From assembly GCA_000727475.1 (NCBI GenBank), contig KL647289.1, positions 1,552,036-1,616,035 of the forward strand: 64,000 nt of DNA. Direction: 5' to 3'. A program made the translations under genes and the position numbers. Numbering within the stretch: the stretch's first letter is position 1; each line of letters opens with the position of its first letter. This document shows positions 1 to 11,752 of the stretch, one piece after another. The notes beneath the pieces are model-generated. The model did no database searches. It had not been told where the DNA came from and saw only the letters and a program-made list of their open reading frames with translations. This DNA comes from Sarcocystis neurona (Eukaryota > Apicomplexa > Conoidasida > Eucoccidiorida > Sarcocystidae).

Positions 1-111
1 CCACCACTTGGCACATTACATCGCAGCCCGAAAACGTGTCCCAGTTGGTTCCACGGATCTACGGGCAGATGTACCCTAAGTGTGTGTAAGCTCACGTCAG
101 CGCTAAAGCCC

Positions 112-1949
112 TCACTGGAAGCCCGGCTTAGGTGCTGCATGGTGAAGAGGGGAAGGGTTGTAGGTGAGAAGATTATGTTTGTATTTCATCTTCATTGTCG
201 CATGGCGAAGCACCCCATTCGTAGACTCCAGCGCCTGCGCCATCTCCGCCACCGCAGCAGGATGCGCCCCAAAAGAGAAGTAGTACAAACGACCGAACCA
301 GAATATGCCCTGTCTAGGCTTGCATATTCTGCGTACAAATGACCGTGGCACACAGGCTTGCACCACACGACTTGCAGAGCGTGTAGCGTATGGAAGATCT
401 TGCGAGATCCAGGTGCATGAGCTCTCGGCACGTACAAAGACCAACAAAGTGGCGCGGATTAATTACAGACGTGTAAAACAGCCGGGTATGCAAATCATGC
501 ATAGTACAAAATATTTGTCCAGACTCCACTGTTCGGTGAGTAAGAGGTGTATAACGGATGGTTCAAGAGCATGTTTCCTTTGCGTTGGAGACGAGACACA
601 GGTAGACAATCTCTGTGAGACACGTGACAGGCACAGAAACACGTTAAGGCTGTATCAAAGTGCTCCACAACTCATCGTTCGAAAAGGTGTAGGACAGGAA
701 GAGACCGGCTGCCCTGGACCGTTACCAGGAGGCGCGTTCTTACGAGACAGCGCAGAGGCGTAGAGAAATAAGAACACACACAGCAAGTGCACGAGACCAT
801 CGTACCACACTCCAGCACAAATCAAGATCGCGCAGGAAAGGAGAGATTCAACAACACAAAGGCAACCCATTTCCAGCATACGGAACAATGCACACTGTCC
901 ACTGAGTATTCTCTCTCCTGGACACGTCGTACCACTGTCATACAAGGCTGACTTCTAGCGGACGAATTCGACAGCGCATGCATACACGAGCACGTACGTC
1001 TTCATTTAGACCGGAAATCGAAGTGTACTGACGCGCAGGAGGAGAGTAAACACAGAAAGACACACGTGTACGTACTCCGAACAAGCCCGCACAGAACAGC
1101 AAATATGAGAACAAGCGCATCGGTACGTACGTTCTGCTTTGCATGCGGCATATGCAAGCGCATAAACAAATACAGGTACACAAAATACACTGAAAGACAA
1201 CTCTGTGTGCACGGTTGTTCCGCGCGTGTCAAACCCATCAGGTTCGTTCGAAACAGAAAAGGGCGAAGCGACTGACTACAGCATCCAGCTACAACGACAG
1301 CTACGCGAGCAACTTCATACCTCAAAGCGGTGCCTGCTAGGTGGAAGCGCGTAGCAACAGTCTATCGTAAACCTCGTATGAGCAGCACTTTACAGGTAGC
1401 GATGCACACAAGAGGAGAGTCATCGGAGGGGTGTGTGTGATGCGAGCGGTGAATAAACGGAACAACTCTCGAAACGAATCGGAACAGCAGTAAGAATTTA
1501 TTCCGGTTCACAACGCTGCAAACCATCTTTACAAAGAATTTGACTCAATGTTGGCAGACGAGAATGGTAGACGTGACTGCCGGTCAATTTTGACGTTTCA
1601 CTATATATATATATATATATATATATNNNNNNNNNNNNNNNNNNNNNNNNNNNNNNNNNNNNNNNNNNNNNNNNNNNNNNNNNNNNNNNNNNNNNNNNNN
1701 NNNNNNNNNNNNNNNNNNNNNNNNNNNNNNNNNNNNNNNNNNNNNNNNNNNNNNNNNNNNNNNNNNNNNNNNNNNNNNNNNNNNNNNNNNNNNNNNNNNN
1801 NNNNNNNNNNNNNNNNNNNNNNNNNNNNNNNNNNNNNNNNNNNNNNNNNNNNNNNNNNNNNNNNNNNNNNNNNNNNNNNNNNNNNNNNNNNNNNNNNNNN
1901 NNNNNNNNNNNNNNNNNNNNNNNNNNNNNNNNNNNNNNNNNNTACGTTC

Positions 1950-1980
<31 letters not shown>

Positions 1981-2488
1981 GGAACGTCAAAGGACGACAT
2001 TCAGTCTCAAAGCGCACCTTCAAAATTACACCACAGTCGCACGTGGCGCGCCGCACTGGTCAGTTCAGCGTTGCCGATGCGTGAACACGACAACGAAGGG
2101 AGACATAAACGGATATGAAGACAACACGGACCGCTTCATGAACGCATGGATTCAGCGTAAGTGGGCCACCAGTACGATGCTACACAGCAATTCAAAAGGC
2201 AATGCATGGTTCCCGACATCTCCCGTGACCGCCTCCTGTGCGATCAAGATTTGACAAATACATCCACACCTGCTCAGACCAATGAAGCGCTTGTGGGTGA
2301 ACGTGCGACAATGAATGTGCCGCAGTGTGTACCTACCGGAAGGCTGCTTTTCTCCAACCGAGATCTCGTACCGCCAGCAATGAGCCGTGATATTTCTCAA
2401 TGAGAGTTTCTTGCTGGCGAAGAAGCTGTCGAATTTCGGGGCCCTTCATGCGTTTCGATACGAACACGAAGGTCTCGTAGAACACCAT
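112..2488 (-). CDS. MRPS6: Organellar (probably mitochondrial) small-subunit ribosomal protein bS6, two exons
   Basis: Predicted 122-residue protein. Exon 1 is 2488-2337 and exon 2 is 328-112. Exon 1 opens at ATG 2488 with MVFYETFVFV and runs through a segment ending RDLGWRKAAF, the beta-alpha-beta pattern of bS6 up to its G-R/W-R/K-K-A/L-A/Y core. Exon 2 continues with GRLYYFSFGAHP and GVLRHATMKMK, which fit the third strand and the final helix-strand of bS6. The donor CCG|GTAGGT is phase 2 and the acceptor ACGCAG|A is the matching phase, giving F-R-I-C at the join. bS6 binds bS18 and helix 23 of the small-subunit rRNA. There is no obvious long targeting presequence, as in animal MRPS6. Mitochondrial rather than apicoplast location is an inference. 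The C-terminus after KMKYK is not family-conserved, so the last codons are uncertain. The intron of about 2 kb contains the first gap. Confidence 0.72.
1589..1991. repeat. TA microsatellite with inverted flanks, interrupted by gap
   Basis: (TA)n runs 1602-1626 and 1953-1980 flank the unsequenced stretch 1627-1942. The outer flanks are an inverted pair: TTTGACGTTTC at 1589-1599 against GGAACGTCAAA at 1981-1991, matching at 10 of 11 positions. The element lies inside the bS6 intron. It may be a TA-expanded hairpin or a small inverted-repeat element. The gap prevents measuring its true length. Confidence 0.7.
1627..1942. other. Assembly gap (316 N)
   Basis: Run of N bounded on the left by (TA)n. 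Apparent open frames crossing it are artefacts of unknown bases. Confidence 0.99.
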
Positions 2489-4350
2489 ATCTGCTCGGAA
2501 GATTCCCTCTGGTATGCAGTGTTTATACGTGCTTTCAGATCTTTGCTGCTGCTACGGCCAGTGCAGCAGTTTCATTGCTGCGTGTGTTCGTGGTTCTATA
2601 TCCTAACGCAGGCCTACAAACGGGGCTTGATGGGATGCACTTCTGCAGGTACATCAGAGCAACTGTGCAACACAGGGAGGCGTAGAGGAACACGTACAGC
2701 GCGCAAGGCGGAATTCCCTCTGTCAAGTTAAAGCTGCTACCCAGGAGGTTCGACAAAACTAAAATTGCCGAATTCCACTCACCAAAAGCGGTCTCACTTT
2801 TGCGATTCCACACACACCAAGGTAGGTTGAGAGCTCACGCCGTTGCCCCATTCGAGAGTCACGTATTGCCCCCTCGGCGGCCGAGACGTTCACTGTAATT
2901 AAATGAACACGTTTAACAAGAGTGGAATTATTATTACCTTCGTGTCCCCCAAATGAGCTGTATGATTTCTCGGTTCTAGTCTACGTTGTCGCGTTTCAGC
3001 TTGGACAGTGAACAAACATATGTCCCCACCTATCCCGTGTACCCTTGTGCGGCGGTCGCCATCAGCCCGGCAGAGCCAGGCGCAGATTCACAGCGGTACA
3101 GCGCTGCTAGCTGTCACCGAAGTGCTGGAGGCGGAGGCAACTTCATGTTGGGCCATGCGCAGATATATCACCTAGGAGGGGACAGGGCAGCCGTGAACGC
3201 CGTTGTGGTAACAGAATGCATCTGGCTTGTCAAGCCGTTGCACAGAGGGGAGTGTACGTACGGGGAGGGACAGCACAAACTGTCACTTTAAAAAGCACAC
3301 TTTATATGGAAAGTGTTCGTTAGAAACGTGTAAGAGCGGACAAAATGGAAGAAGAGTACCCATGTAACTTGAATGCAGTATTAGACAACCCTGCCTTGAC
3401 GAGGCGGCGGACGTGCCTGGCCTCATGACGCCCCCAGGTACTACCACATTTTCGACTACCTCTTTGTTGGACTGTTTCGCAAGCACCACCTCACTTTCCC
3501 TGGCCAGAGTTGTTCGGCTATCACACAGCCCGGGGCGACTGGTGTCACTCTGTGCTTACGGCGCGCATGCAGCTACAACATCGACACGAAGGTTTGGTAG
3601 GTACGTCTCAACTTTTTTGTGATGTGGAATATGGCGGCAAATGGCCGGGACATTGATCAACAAGATTTTGTGCAATAACTGGATGAACGTGAAGAGAATG
3701 TGTATGCGGCGACACATCCTTGAGCGCACGTGAGAGGTGCGCTTCTCTGCTCCCGCCCACACGCGGGCGTACCATGGAGCCCCCGCGACCATTCGTCATA
3801 ACAGTGACCGCCACCTGTCACAAGCTGGGTGACCAGCAGTTGCAAGTTGAGAACTGCAGTGCACCGCTTCCCCTCCAGAGCAGCTTCCCCGAAGGAATCT
3901 AAAGTGCTTTCTCTGGAACAAGTTCGAGTCAGCCGAGAACAGGGCAACACGCCGCAGAACCGGACCACCTTTACCGCGGCGAACAGAAAAGTTAGTGCTA
4001 CACGCTCGTGTGCACTTCCACAGTACTCAGAGAACGTTATATTGGTTTCACGCTCTCGCGCCTTTTGCACGTTGCCTGCGCCGGAGGCTTGCGATGCCTG
4101 AACATTTAGAGGCGTCACCGGCTACCCGTGCACCTACTCTCGCTACGTTGACGCTTTTTAATTGCGACATTATCACTGGCAGTCTTCGAGTTATGTATGC
4201 CAGCGCTCGCAACAGTGTACACTGCCTTTTCGCGGTCCGCTTTTCTCCTTCACGTTAGGAGTCCACCAAGTGGTCCCCTTCTCCTCAAAGAGGCACTCCA
4301 TAGCGCGTCAAAAGGCAGCTGGAGTAGCCATACGCGCGAGACAGAGCCTT
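2489..4350. other. Intergenic stretch between DRC2 3' end and bS6 start
   Basis: No open frame here shows family resemblance or phase-consistent splicing. It should hold the bS6 promoter/5' UTR and the DRC2 3' UTR, both on the minus strand. No promoter or polyadenylation motif could be assigned with confidence. Confidence 0.5.
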
Positions 4351-7300
4351 TTACGTGGCCGCGCGGGCCCTCGAGAAGTTTACTAAGAAGAGAGAATTTG
4401 GCTTGTTGAGTGTATCCACGTTGACGGAAACCCTGTCGACGAAAGTATCCAGATTTGCTTGGATCGAAGCTATTTCTTGCTCAGTCTTCTTCTTCAGCTT
4501 GTGAAATGCCAGCCTGTGAGAGCACATGGAAAAATATTGTGGTTCGTAGTTAACACATGCAAAATTCCTCCATCTCAGGGCTCTGTCTGTCACAATGGAT
4601 TCAGGAAGGAGGCAAAGACGGTCATACGGGACAGGTAGTACTCCACAGCAAGTTGTGCATCTCTGCCGCCACTTAACGGTAGATGGTGCGCAAATCTACT
4701 AGCAATGGACACGGGAAGCACACAAAATAGGCCGCAACAAAGTCACTGTAGACTTAAATTCTACAAAGGCAAGTCTAAAGGAGCTCTTGGCCGAAATCTC
4801 TGCGAGATACGCATTAACTTACTTATCCAACAGCACTTTGTTGTATCTCTTGAAGAAGTTGTCAAGATAATTCCACTCGTCTACGCCATCGTCCCCGAGA
4901 ACGTCCTACCAAAATAGCGCAGCCACATGACAAATCAGTAGGGAAATGCAGTGTATGTACCCACCGAACATCGCAAAGAGCAATACAGATACGAGGCACA
5001 TTAATTCGGCAAAGTCGTGCGGTCGCACGTAGCGACCAGATGTCGGAGGGGTGCAGCGCACGTTTGACTCGCCAGAGCCTTACCATAATTTCTTCCCTCA
5101 TTTCTTCGCTAATTTGCTGCCAGTCTACTTCGTCTTCAGTGTAGCTCTGGTCTCTGGGCAGAGGAGCGACTTTCTCCCTCTCTGTCTCGTATTTCCTGCC
5201 CCAAGAAGTGAACGGGCGAGGCAGCGTAGGCAGCAATTCCACACCCACTCGTGCACATACGTTGTTCTCCGTGCATTAAAGGCACTAAACAAACGCTCAA
5301 GAGGCCAAAATGACGAACCTCAATTTTCACCAGCGCTGCCGGGCGCTCTGAGATCGTGGTCACAATGGCATTTGCGAACACCTGCCCCACCGGCATAATT
5401 GTGCTATTTTCTTTGCTTGCAAGAGAAGGCACCTCCGCTGCAAGCGAAATAGAGCTTGACGTCAATGTGAGCACTTAAGAAAAAGTATGCTGTGTGTGAC
5501 CGACGGAAATTGACTTTTAGGACCGGCAATGTACTAAAGAACGCGCCACCTTCATTATTTGGCTTTGGGCGTTACGGCCCAAACATTGGGTCCACCGTTT
5601 GGATCCGAGGACTTCGCTCGCCGAGGCACCTTTCTGCTTCTAAAGCTCTCAGTACACAAGAAGCGTTTTGTCTGCACACTCTTGGAAGAGTTGCTATGTT
5701 CAGGGGTATCCCAGCACTGCCCGCCTTCTCCTTCTTCACATCGATCGTCTACTAGGGCGTATTTAGAGAGGGGATGGTTGAAGTAGGTCGCATTATTCTC
5801 AGATTGTCAAAATCCAAACGATCGGCTAACCTGCATAGCTCAGCCGTGCGAAGAATTCTTTCCGCAACTTTGAGGTGTTCGTTTAGTTTGCCTTTGCATT
5901 CGCGTGCGCTCGCGCACAGATCGATCAGAGTTTTCTTGCCGCTTTCCCTTCAGCACCAGAACAGACTATATAAAGGCGCAATTATATGTGCCTGCGTCCT
6001 TTGTTTTAACAGCTTTTGAGGTGCAATAATGTGCAAGCAAAAAAACTTCCGCTGTTCCTTAGTTTCACCACAGCGAGCTCTACCGGAGCGAGGCGAGCGA
6101 TCTTACTGTCTCTCCTCCTCTGCACCGCTGCAAATGACTACAAGTGTTTCAAGTGAACGACGCAGCCAGAGGCACAGGCGCATAAAGCGGTCTACATCAA
6201 TAGCGTACGCTTGGTTACCTGGATCGACTCATCTTCGCCTTCAGCTCCTTACAGTGCCGGCGTAGTTGCTCCACCTCGCCTTTCATTTGGGCATTTCGCG
6301 CCTCGCCTTCCTGGCACCAGAGAAAAAGGAAGGGCCTCTCTTACTGCCACTCTCTTTGAGTGAATACCACAGTCTCCTCAAAAACGAATATTTCAGTGTA
6401 AAAGCATGTGGTGCGTCCCTTTCTGCGGCTCGGGCAGGCGGAAAACAGGGTACTATTTTGTACGCCGCATTCCACGCACCTGTCTATGCTGGGCCAGTTT
6501 GGCCTTCCAATGCACAATTGATGCCTGAAGCCTTTCAACTTGTTTTATTTTCAAATCCACCTGCTTCGACAGTGCCGCATCCTGTTCCACCAGCCGCTTG
6601 TATTCTTGTGTATTCGCATCCGTACTCTCTCTATAATTTTGAAGCGCCGTGTCACACCTTTCTTTGAGGCGAGATATTTGTTCTTCCAAAGCGGATTTCA
6701 TCTGGTGGTCTGCCTCAATGTTCCTGTTGCGAATTAGCTCGTACTGTGTATTGTGTTCTGTCGTCTCTTCGTGTGCCTTCAACTTCTCCTCTTCTTCGAT
6801 CTGTAATTAAAGTGTGCCAGTATCACAACCACCTACCTTGCAAATAATGATCTACCCACCCTGTCCACAAAGGGTGGCCGACGAGTGGAAACTTGCCCAC
6901 CAACCTGCTGAATAATAAGTTCAACTTCTTGTTTGAAGCATGTGTGCGCTTGCGTAAGATCGCTCATGTCGTCTTCGAAGTGTTGTTCTACTGAAGCCAA
7001 GTTGTCCTTGAAATTCTTTTCGAGAGCTTGAAGGCGGGCTTCCTGAAGCGCAAACAGTTTCTTGATATTGACTTTATGTGCTTGTACCACCACCCTCTGA
7101 AATTCTTCAGCATCATCCAAGTCCAAATCTTTCATCTCCAGCGTAGCGTCTTGGCGCTCAAACCAGTGCTCGCGTTCTTCAATGAAACAATCCACATCTT
7201 TCTTCATCTCGCGTAACTGAAACGCGCATTCAGGGATAAACCACCAGTTTACTCTTTTCCCGTGATACGGTAGGAAGGAGACAAGACATTGCGAAAAGCT

Positions 7301-7988
7301 GTTTTGTCTGAGTAGCTCTCTGCGCTTGAAAGGGATCAACCTTTGTAGTCTATGAATAGCAAGGACACTGAAACTGATGTCACCCTGTAATATATTAATC
7401 CGATGCTTTCCAAGCCCACCCCGAACGACTCTCTCGTTTGTTCGCAGACATTGGTTCCACCACATTTCTCTGACCTTTACTTCTCGAACGACGGGCAACC
7501 AGTTCGAAATGACGTCGCATTTCTCCTTGCGAGCAATCGCAAGAGTCCTTCCGGTGTAGTCCTGCCAGTATACATGCAGTGACAGCATCGAAAAGGCACT
7601 GATGTCTGTTCTCGTATATGTAGGAAACTCTTGCCTCAGAAACACGTGACTGCACAAGTACACAAGCGAAGTGTAATAAGATTCGGGACCCTTCTGCTAC
7701 TGCGTGTGCGTGCTGGTCGATGCGTAGAAGCTTGTAGGCTTGCGCGTGGAGCTCTCGAAGGGCTCAAGCTGCACGGGACGACTGTAGGTCTTCCTGAGAA
7801 CAATGTGATTGAAGGTGACCCATCACAAGAGGACGGCGAAGTGTGTTCGGACTGACGCTGAGCTCCTCTTCCCTGGCGGCCAGTCTGAGGCGTTCTTTCT
7901 CGGCTGCAAGTAAAGCGGCATTTTTCTGGCCGCCACCAGCACGCCGCCCTTTGTTCCCTCCATTCTTCTTCGTGTCTACGGTAGACAT
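4351..7988 (-). CDS. DRC2: Dynein regulatory complex subunit 2 (CCDC65 homologue), nine exons
   Basis: Axonemal coiled-coil subunit of the nexin-dynein regulatory complex, which links outer doublets and regulates dynein arms. Exons: 7988-7857, 7561-7430, 7216-6905, 6800-6480, 6310-6219, 5908-5831, 5195-5084, 4905-4823, 4513-4351. They sum to 1,425 nt (474 residues), close to the roughly 480 residues of animal DRC2. The start MSTVDTKKNGG leads into a basic, Lys/Arg-rich N-terminus typical of the family. The central exons are almost entirely heptad coiled coil (for example LQALEKNFKDNLASVEQHF and QVERLQASIVHWKAKL). The C-terminal half carries family signatures seen across splice junctions: AELCR-KYETEREKV, DNFFKRYNKVLLDKL and a final NSLFLVNF. 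In coccidia this gene would serve the flagellated microgamete. The second exon (7561-7430) has the weakest donor, and a short extra exon near 7.7-7.8 kb cannot be excluded. Confidence 0.85.
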
Positions 7989-10930
7989 TTCCTATCTAGG
8001 TCAAGCAAACAACCACCGTCGCATGCCCTGTTGAGGCAACCCCACACATCCTCGTCGGAGCGTTACAGTACGAAGCCAGACAGTGACACTGTGGTGCATC
8101 TACGAGTAAACAAACGTGTGCACGTGTGTGATATGTTCACAGTGTTAAAGTCCTTGCACGCAGGCAAGTACCTCACGCATATTACATGTGCGCGCGTTTG
8201 CACACATATGCACAAAGCCCGGCTACGAGAACTTTGGAAGCCATTCATCCAGAAAAAGCCGTCTCCATCTTAGACAACATCGTGAAGCACACTACGTGTA
8301 CGGCACCTCCTTGGGTACACTGATCATACCGTTTGTGCGTCGCTTGTCGCCACATTCGCAGTAACAACACTGGAAAGTGAGGCAGGCAGACCGTCAACTA
8401 CAGGGCTTACGAAGGTCAACTTTCTGTGTTACACGCCTTCGCGCAGCCTTTCGCGGGAGCTGCACAGGACTGAGCACATGCACCAGTTGCAGTTGCTGCA
8501 GCAGGTGGGAGCAAAACAACGAGAACCCTGAAGGGACGCGGCTATACAAAGTGCATGCAAGCACACAGCCTACCAGCCCCGCAAGGCAGGCCCACATTTT
8601 CATGTGATCATTTCAAGAAAGGCTGCCGAGATTGTGGCAAAGGCTGTGCGAGTCCATCATCTTTGACCTCCGTACGGTTCGCTCCGCCGTTGTACCGTGA
8701 GTACTTGTGAAACATTAACGAGATTGGACACTAGTAATAAAGTAGTGAATCGAGTTTGTACACGTGAAATGGCACACCCAGTCATTGAGGTAAGGGCACA
8801 ATGATGAACAACACGTGCGCGCGATGGAACACAAAGACAATTTCCAGACTCGAAGTACCTTAGTTGTACGAAAAGGGACGTTGTCCGACGTTGAGACGTT
8901 AAAGAGCAGTAGGTCAGAAATACAGTGGTGTGACAAGCTCTGTTCGCAGAAACTCAGATTGAACATACGGTGCTAGGGCATGCAAGAGAGCAGTGAATGC
9001 AGTTCGTCGGAGCGGAGAATCTTTTTCAAACGAGGATACTAAGGAGCTGAACTGATTTCCTGGAACGCACTGTACCTCTCAGGGGACACGTCAGCAAAGG
9101 ACGCCACTTGTGTAATCTTCAAGTGCAGTGTACTGCGACCTCCTCTAGCCCAATCACCGTGCAGCTTCATCTACAACACTTAAAGAAAGACGCGACTTTT
9201 CAAAGCCAGAGTATTTTTTGTTTAAGCACCTACCTATGTACCACGACACAAGCATACCATTTGACACGATTCTTGCACAAAGCTTCGAATCTGCAACAGC
9301 AAAACTAGACTTCCTAGATCGAACGGCATACGTAAAGGCAGACTCTCTACACGGAAGCAGACATGGCATATTGGGGATATCATGTATCAGGATGCCCGAA
9401 AGCAGTTCAGAGGGTGCCCACAGTGAACACCTTGGCAGTACTGGTAGCGGACAACACGTAAGACACCAACGCGTGCGAACTAAATGCTCGCTCTAACAAG
9501 GGTATACCGAACTTCGCAGCACGGGTGAATCTGCACTTCGCGTGAACGCGTTCAGTGGTGCACGACGTCTCCGTTAGTTGTTGCAAGTAACCCGTAGTTA
9601 CCGCCAAACCAACGACATTTTTGCCTTGAACATCTGGAGGATCTACATCTGCGGTCCACTTGTTTGATTCACAGCAACAGGATGCACACAGGCCCAGCTG
9701 CATAGTTTGCCGTCCGTTTCAGTGCACGCTGCTGTGTTGTAGTGCCCTCTCTAAGCTTCGACTCACGATCGGCCAGGGCCTGCTTAAACAACGCTAAAGA
9801 GTGGAAGGCATTCAACGCTTCAGCGGACGGTAAATGCGAAGGTACGAGTCGTTAGGCATGTTAGTGAGTCCGTAGAAGCTTCAGGATTCCTGAGCTTTCG
9901 CTTTTCGTGCGCTATAGGACGGATTGCTGGTATGTAGTTGGGCAGTTATGTTTTGTTTAAAGAAAGGGTTGGCTGTGTAAGTAGTTCATTATTTGATGTC
10001 TCCTGCAGGAATGTGCTGGAGTGGTTATCTGCGTCAGTCAAGCAAAATCTCTACTGGCTCCTGCTGGAAGCCAGTAAAGCCTTCGCTCTGTGCATGCCTG
10101 AGTACGATAGGAGGTTCTACGTAATTGTCAACACTACTGGATGGTGCGCGTTTCCGGCCTCACAGCCACTGCGTCACGTCGTTGGAAGGAGGCTATCCTG
10201 TTCGACGCGCTGAAGGGGACACCTCAGCTGCTAAACTGGGCATCATCCACAGCTGCTGTTATTCGCGTTTAGCGACAACCTGGTGCACGTGTGGTGTTCC
10301 CGTGGCAATTGATGAAACCGAAGAGAAGGAAGGTGCCCAAGTTGCCAGGAGTCCCAGAGGCTGTCCGGTTTCCTGCCAGCCCTCACAGCCATTACCAGCC
10401 AGTAGCAACATAGGTGTCAAAGCGTGACTGCCCTCTACTTGACAAATCCTCACGCACTTTTGCAGGCCGTTACGTATCCGTAACTTTTTGATACCGACGT
10501 GTGAGGGTACCACGGAGAACATCAGCTATTCAGAGATTTTGAACTGCCGCTGGAGCGGTAGTTGATTTACGCATCCATATTGCATAAAAGCGTACGATTC
10601 TTGAAGCGCAACCCTTCTGAATACGTACGACCTGCCTTATTGTATAGTTACAAACATCCTACTGAAAGGCATAGTTGTACGCGAAGTCAAAGAGCTTCAA
10701 CGTAAAAGTGGAAGTAATGTCATCCTATTCTAGCTACACGACTTGCACAGGTTTACGCAAAGTCAGATAGCTTTAACGTAGAAGTGGTAGTAATTTAGTC
10801 CAACTAGTGACATGATGCGCGTTGGAAGCTTTAATCTCCAGTATGTCGGAGGCTGGTCTGACAATATTTTGGCAACCTGTCCGCGAATCGGTGGTTGAGC
10901 AGAACTCTACGTGACATGTCCTCATCTTTC
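7989..10930. other. Intergenic/unassigned stretch upstream of DRC2
   Basis: No recognisable protein. Weakly coding-like minus-strand patches occur at about 9.24-9.34 kb (a segment with a good TTTTGCTGTTGCAG acceptor and a CATAG|GTAGGT donor) and 9.41-9.70 kb. They could be 3' exons of the unrecognised gene upstream, but no phase-consistent chain could be completed. The stretch also contains the tandem repeat at 10678-10796. Confidence 0.4.
10678..10796. repeat. Diverged tandem duplication, period 76 bp
   Basis: A block of about 43 bp beginning TACGCGAAGTCAAAGAGC at 10678 recurs as TACGCAAAGTCAGATAGC at 10754, with scattered substitutions and no indels across the block. It is non-coding in context. 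Confidence 0.8.
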
Positions 10931-11752
10931 CTACAAATTAATACAGCTGAAGACGTGTTTCTTTATGAAGTCGACTGAGGGTTTCATCACAACAATCATA
11001 CCCATGGAGGCCAATGTGTTGAGTAGTACATGGCTGACGTGTGCCTCCCTAGTGGGGTCACCATACTGTTTGCGCAGCACGAATATACATATAAGCCTGC
11101 TTTCCTACTGATGTCAGAGGTGCCTAGTGACCTGCATACATCTATGCGCAAAAGAGTCATTAAAAGGTGAATACTTTTTCCGTTCTCCCTATTGGTGAGA
11201 AGGCTTCAGCGCACACAGCACTTGACCTGTGGTGCTTTTGGTGGTCAAATTCTCTAGATCTTACTTAGATTGTGATGGAGTTCATGAGCGGTGTCACCGC
11301 TGCACGCGCAGCCACCCTGGCGTTTTGCTGGAACGCACTGAGACGATATTCCACAACCTTCAGCCATCTAAAGTGGTCGGGGAAACACACTGAAGGTGCT
11401 GGTGTAGAACGGCACTTGTGGGGGCATAACTCCGGGTAATTAGGTGCCCTACCACACGATTCAGGCGACCGAACAACAAGTGGGTATATCATGGGCCGCT
11501 GTTGAAAAAGTACAGCTTGACAGCCACTGTGCATAATGATGTGATTTCCGCGCTATTCAGGTGTATAACCCTCGCAGCATTCAACCTAATTTTGTTTTTC
11601 CCTGTCATGCAACGCTCCACTGCATGCGTACCTTCTGTGGTGTCGTCGTTTTGAAGAGAGTATTTCGTTGCCGATGAAAACACTGCTGTCCCCCACATGT
11701 GCTTACGGCTGAAGAATTCGCTGAAGAGCTGTGAGATTCTAGGCTGCGAGTC
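10931..11752 (-). CDS. 3' exons of an unrecognised gene
   Basis: Three minus-strand exons join in phase: 11752-11707, 11389-11298 and 11065-10931, together 273 nt ending at a TAG. The first donor TTCAGCC|GTAAGC is strong and phase 1. The second exon follows a CACCTTCAG acceptor and reads CFPDHFRWLKVVEYRLSAFQ. The third reads YGDPTREAHVSHVLLNTLAS and ends with a helical FIKKHVF segment. The amino-acid pattern (amphipathic helices, few low-complexity runs) looks coding. The middle donor GCG|GTGACA is weak. If it is not used, exon 2 runs to a TAA at 11265. The family was not recognised. Upstream exons probably lie at 11.9-13.5 kb (for example around 12300-12470, containing LPRGASVLPEKELVQLD) but could not be linked. 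Confidence 0.38.
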
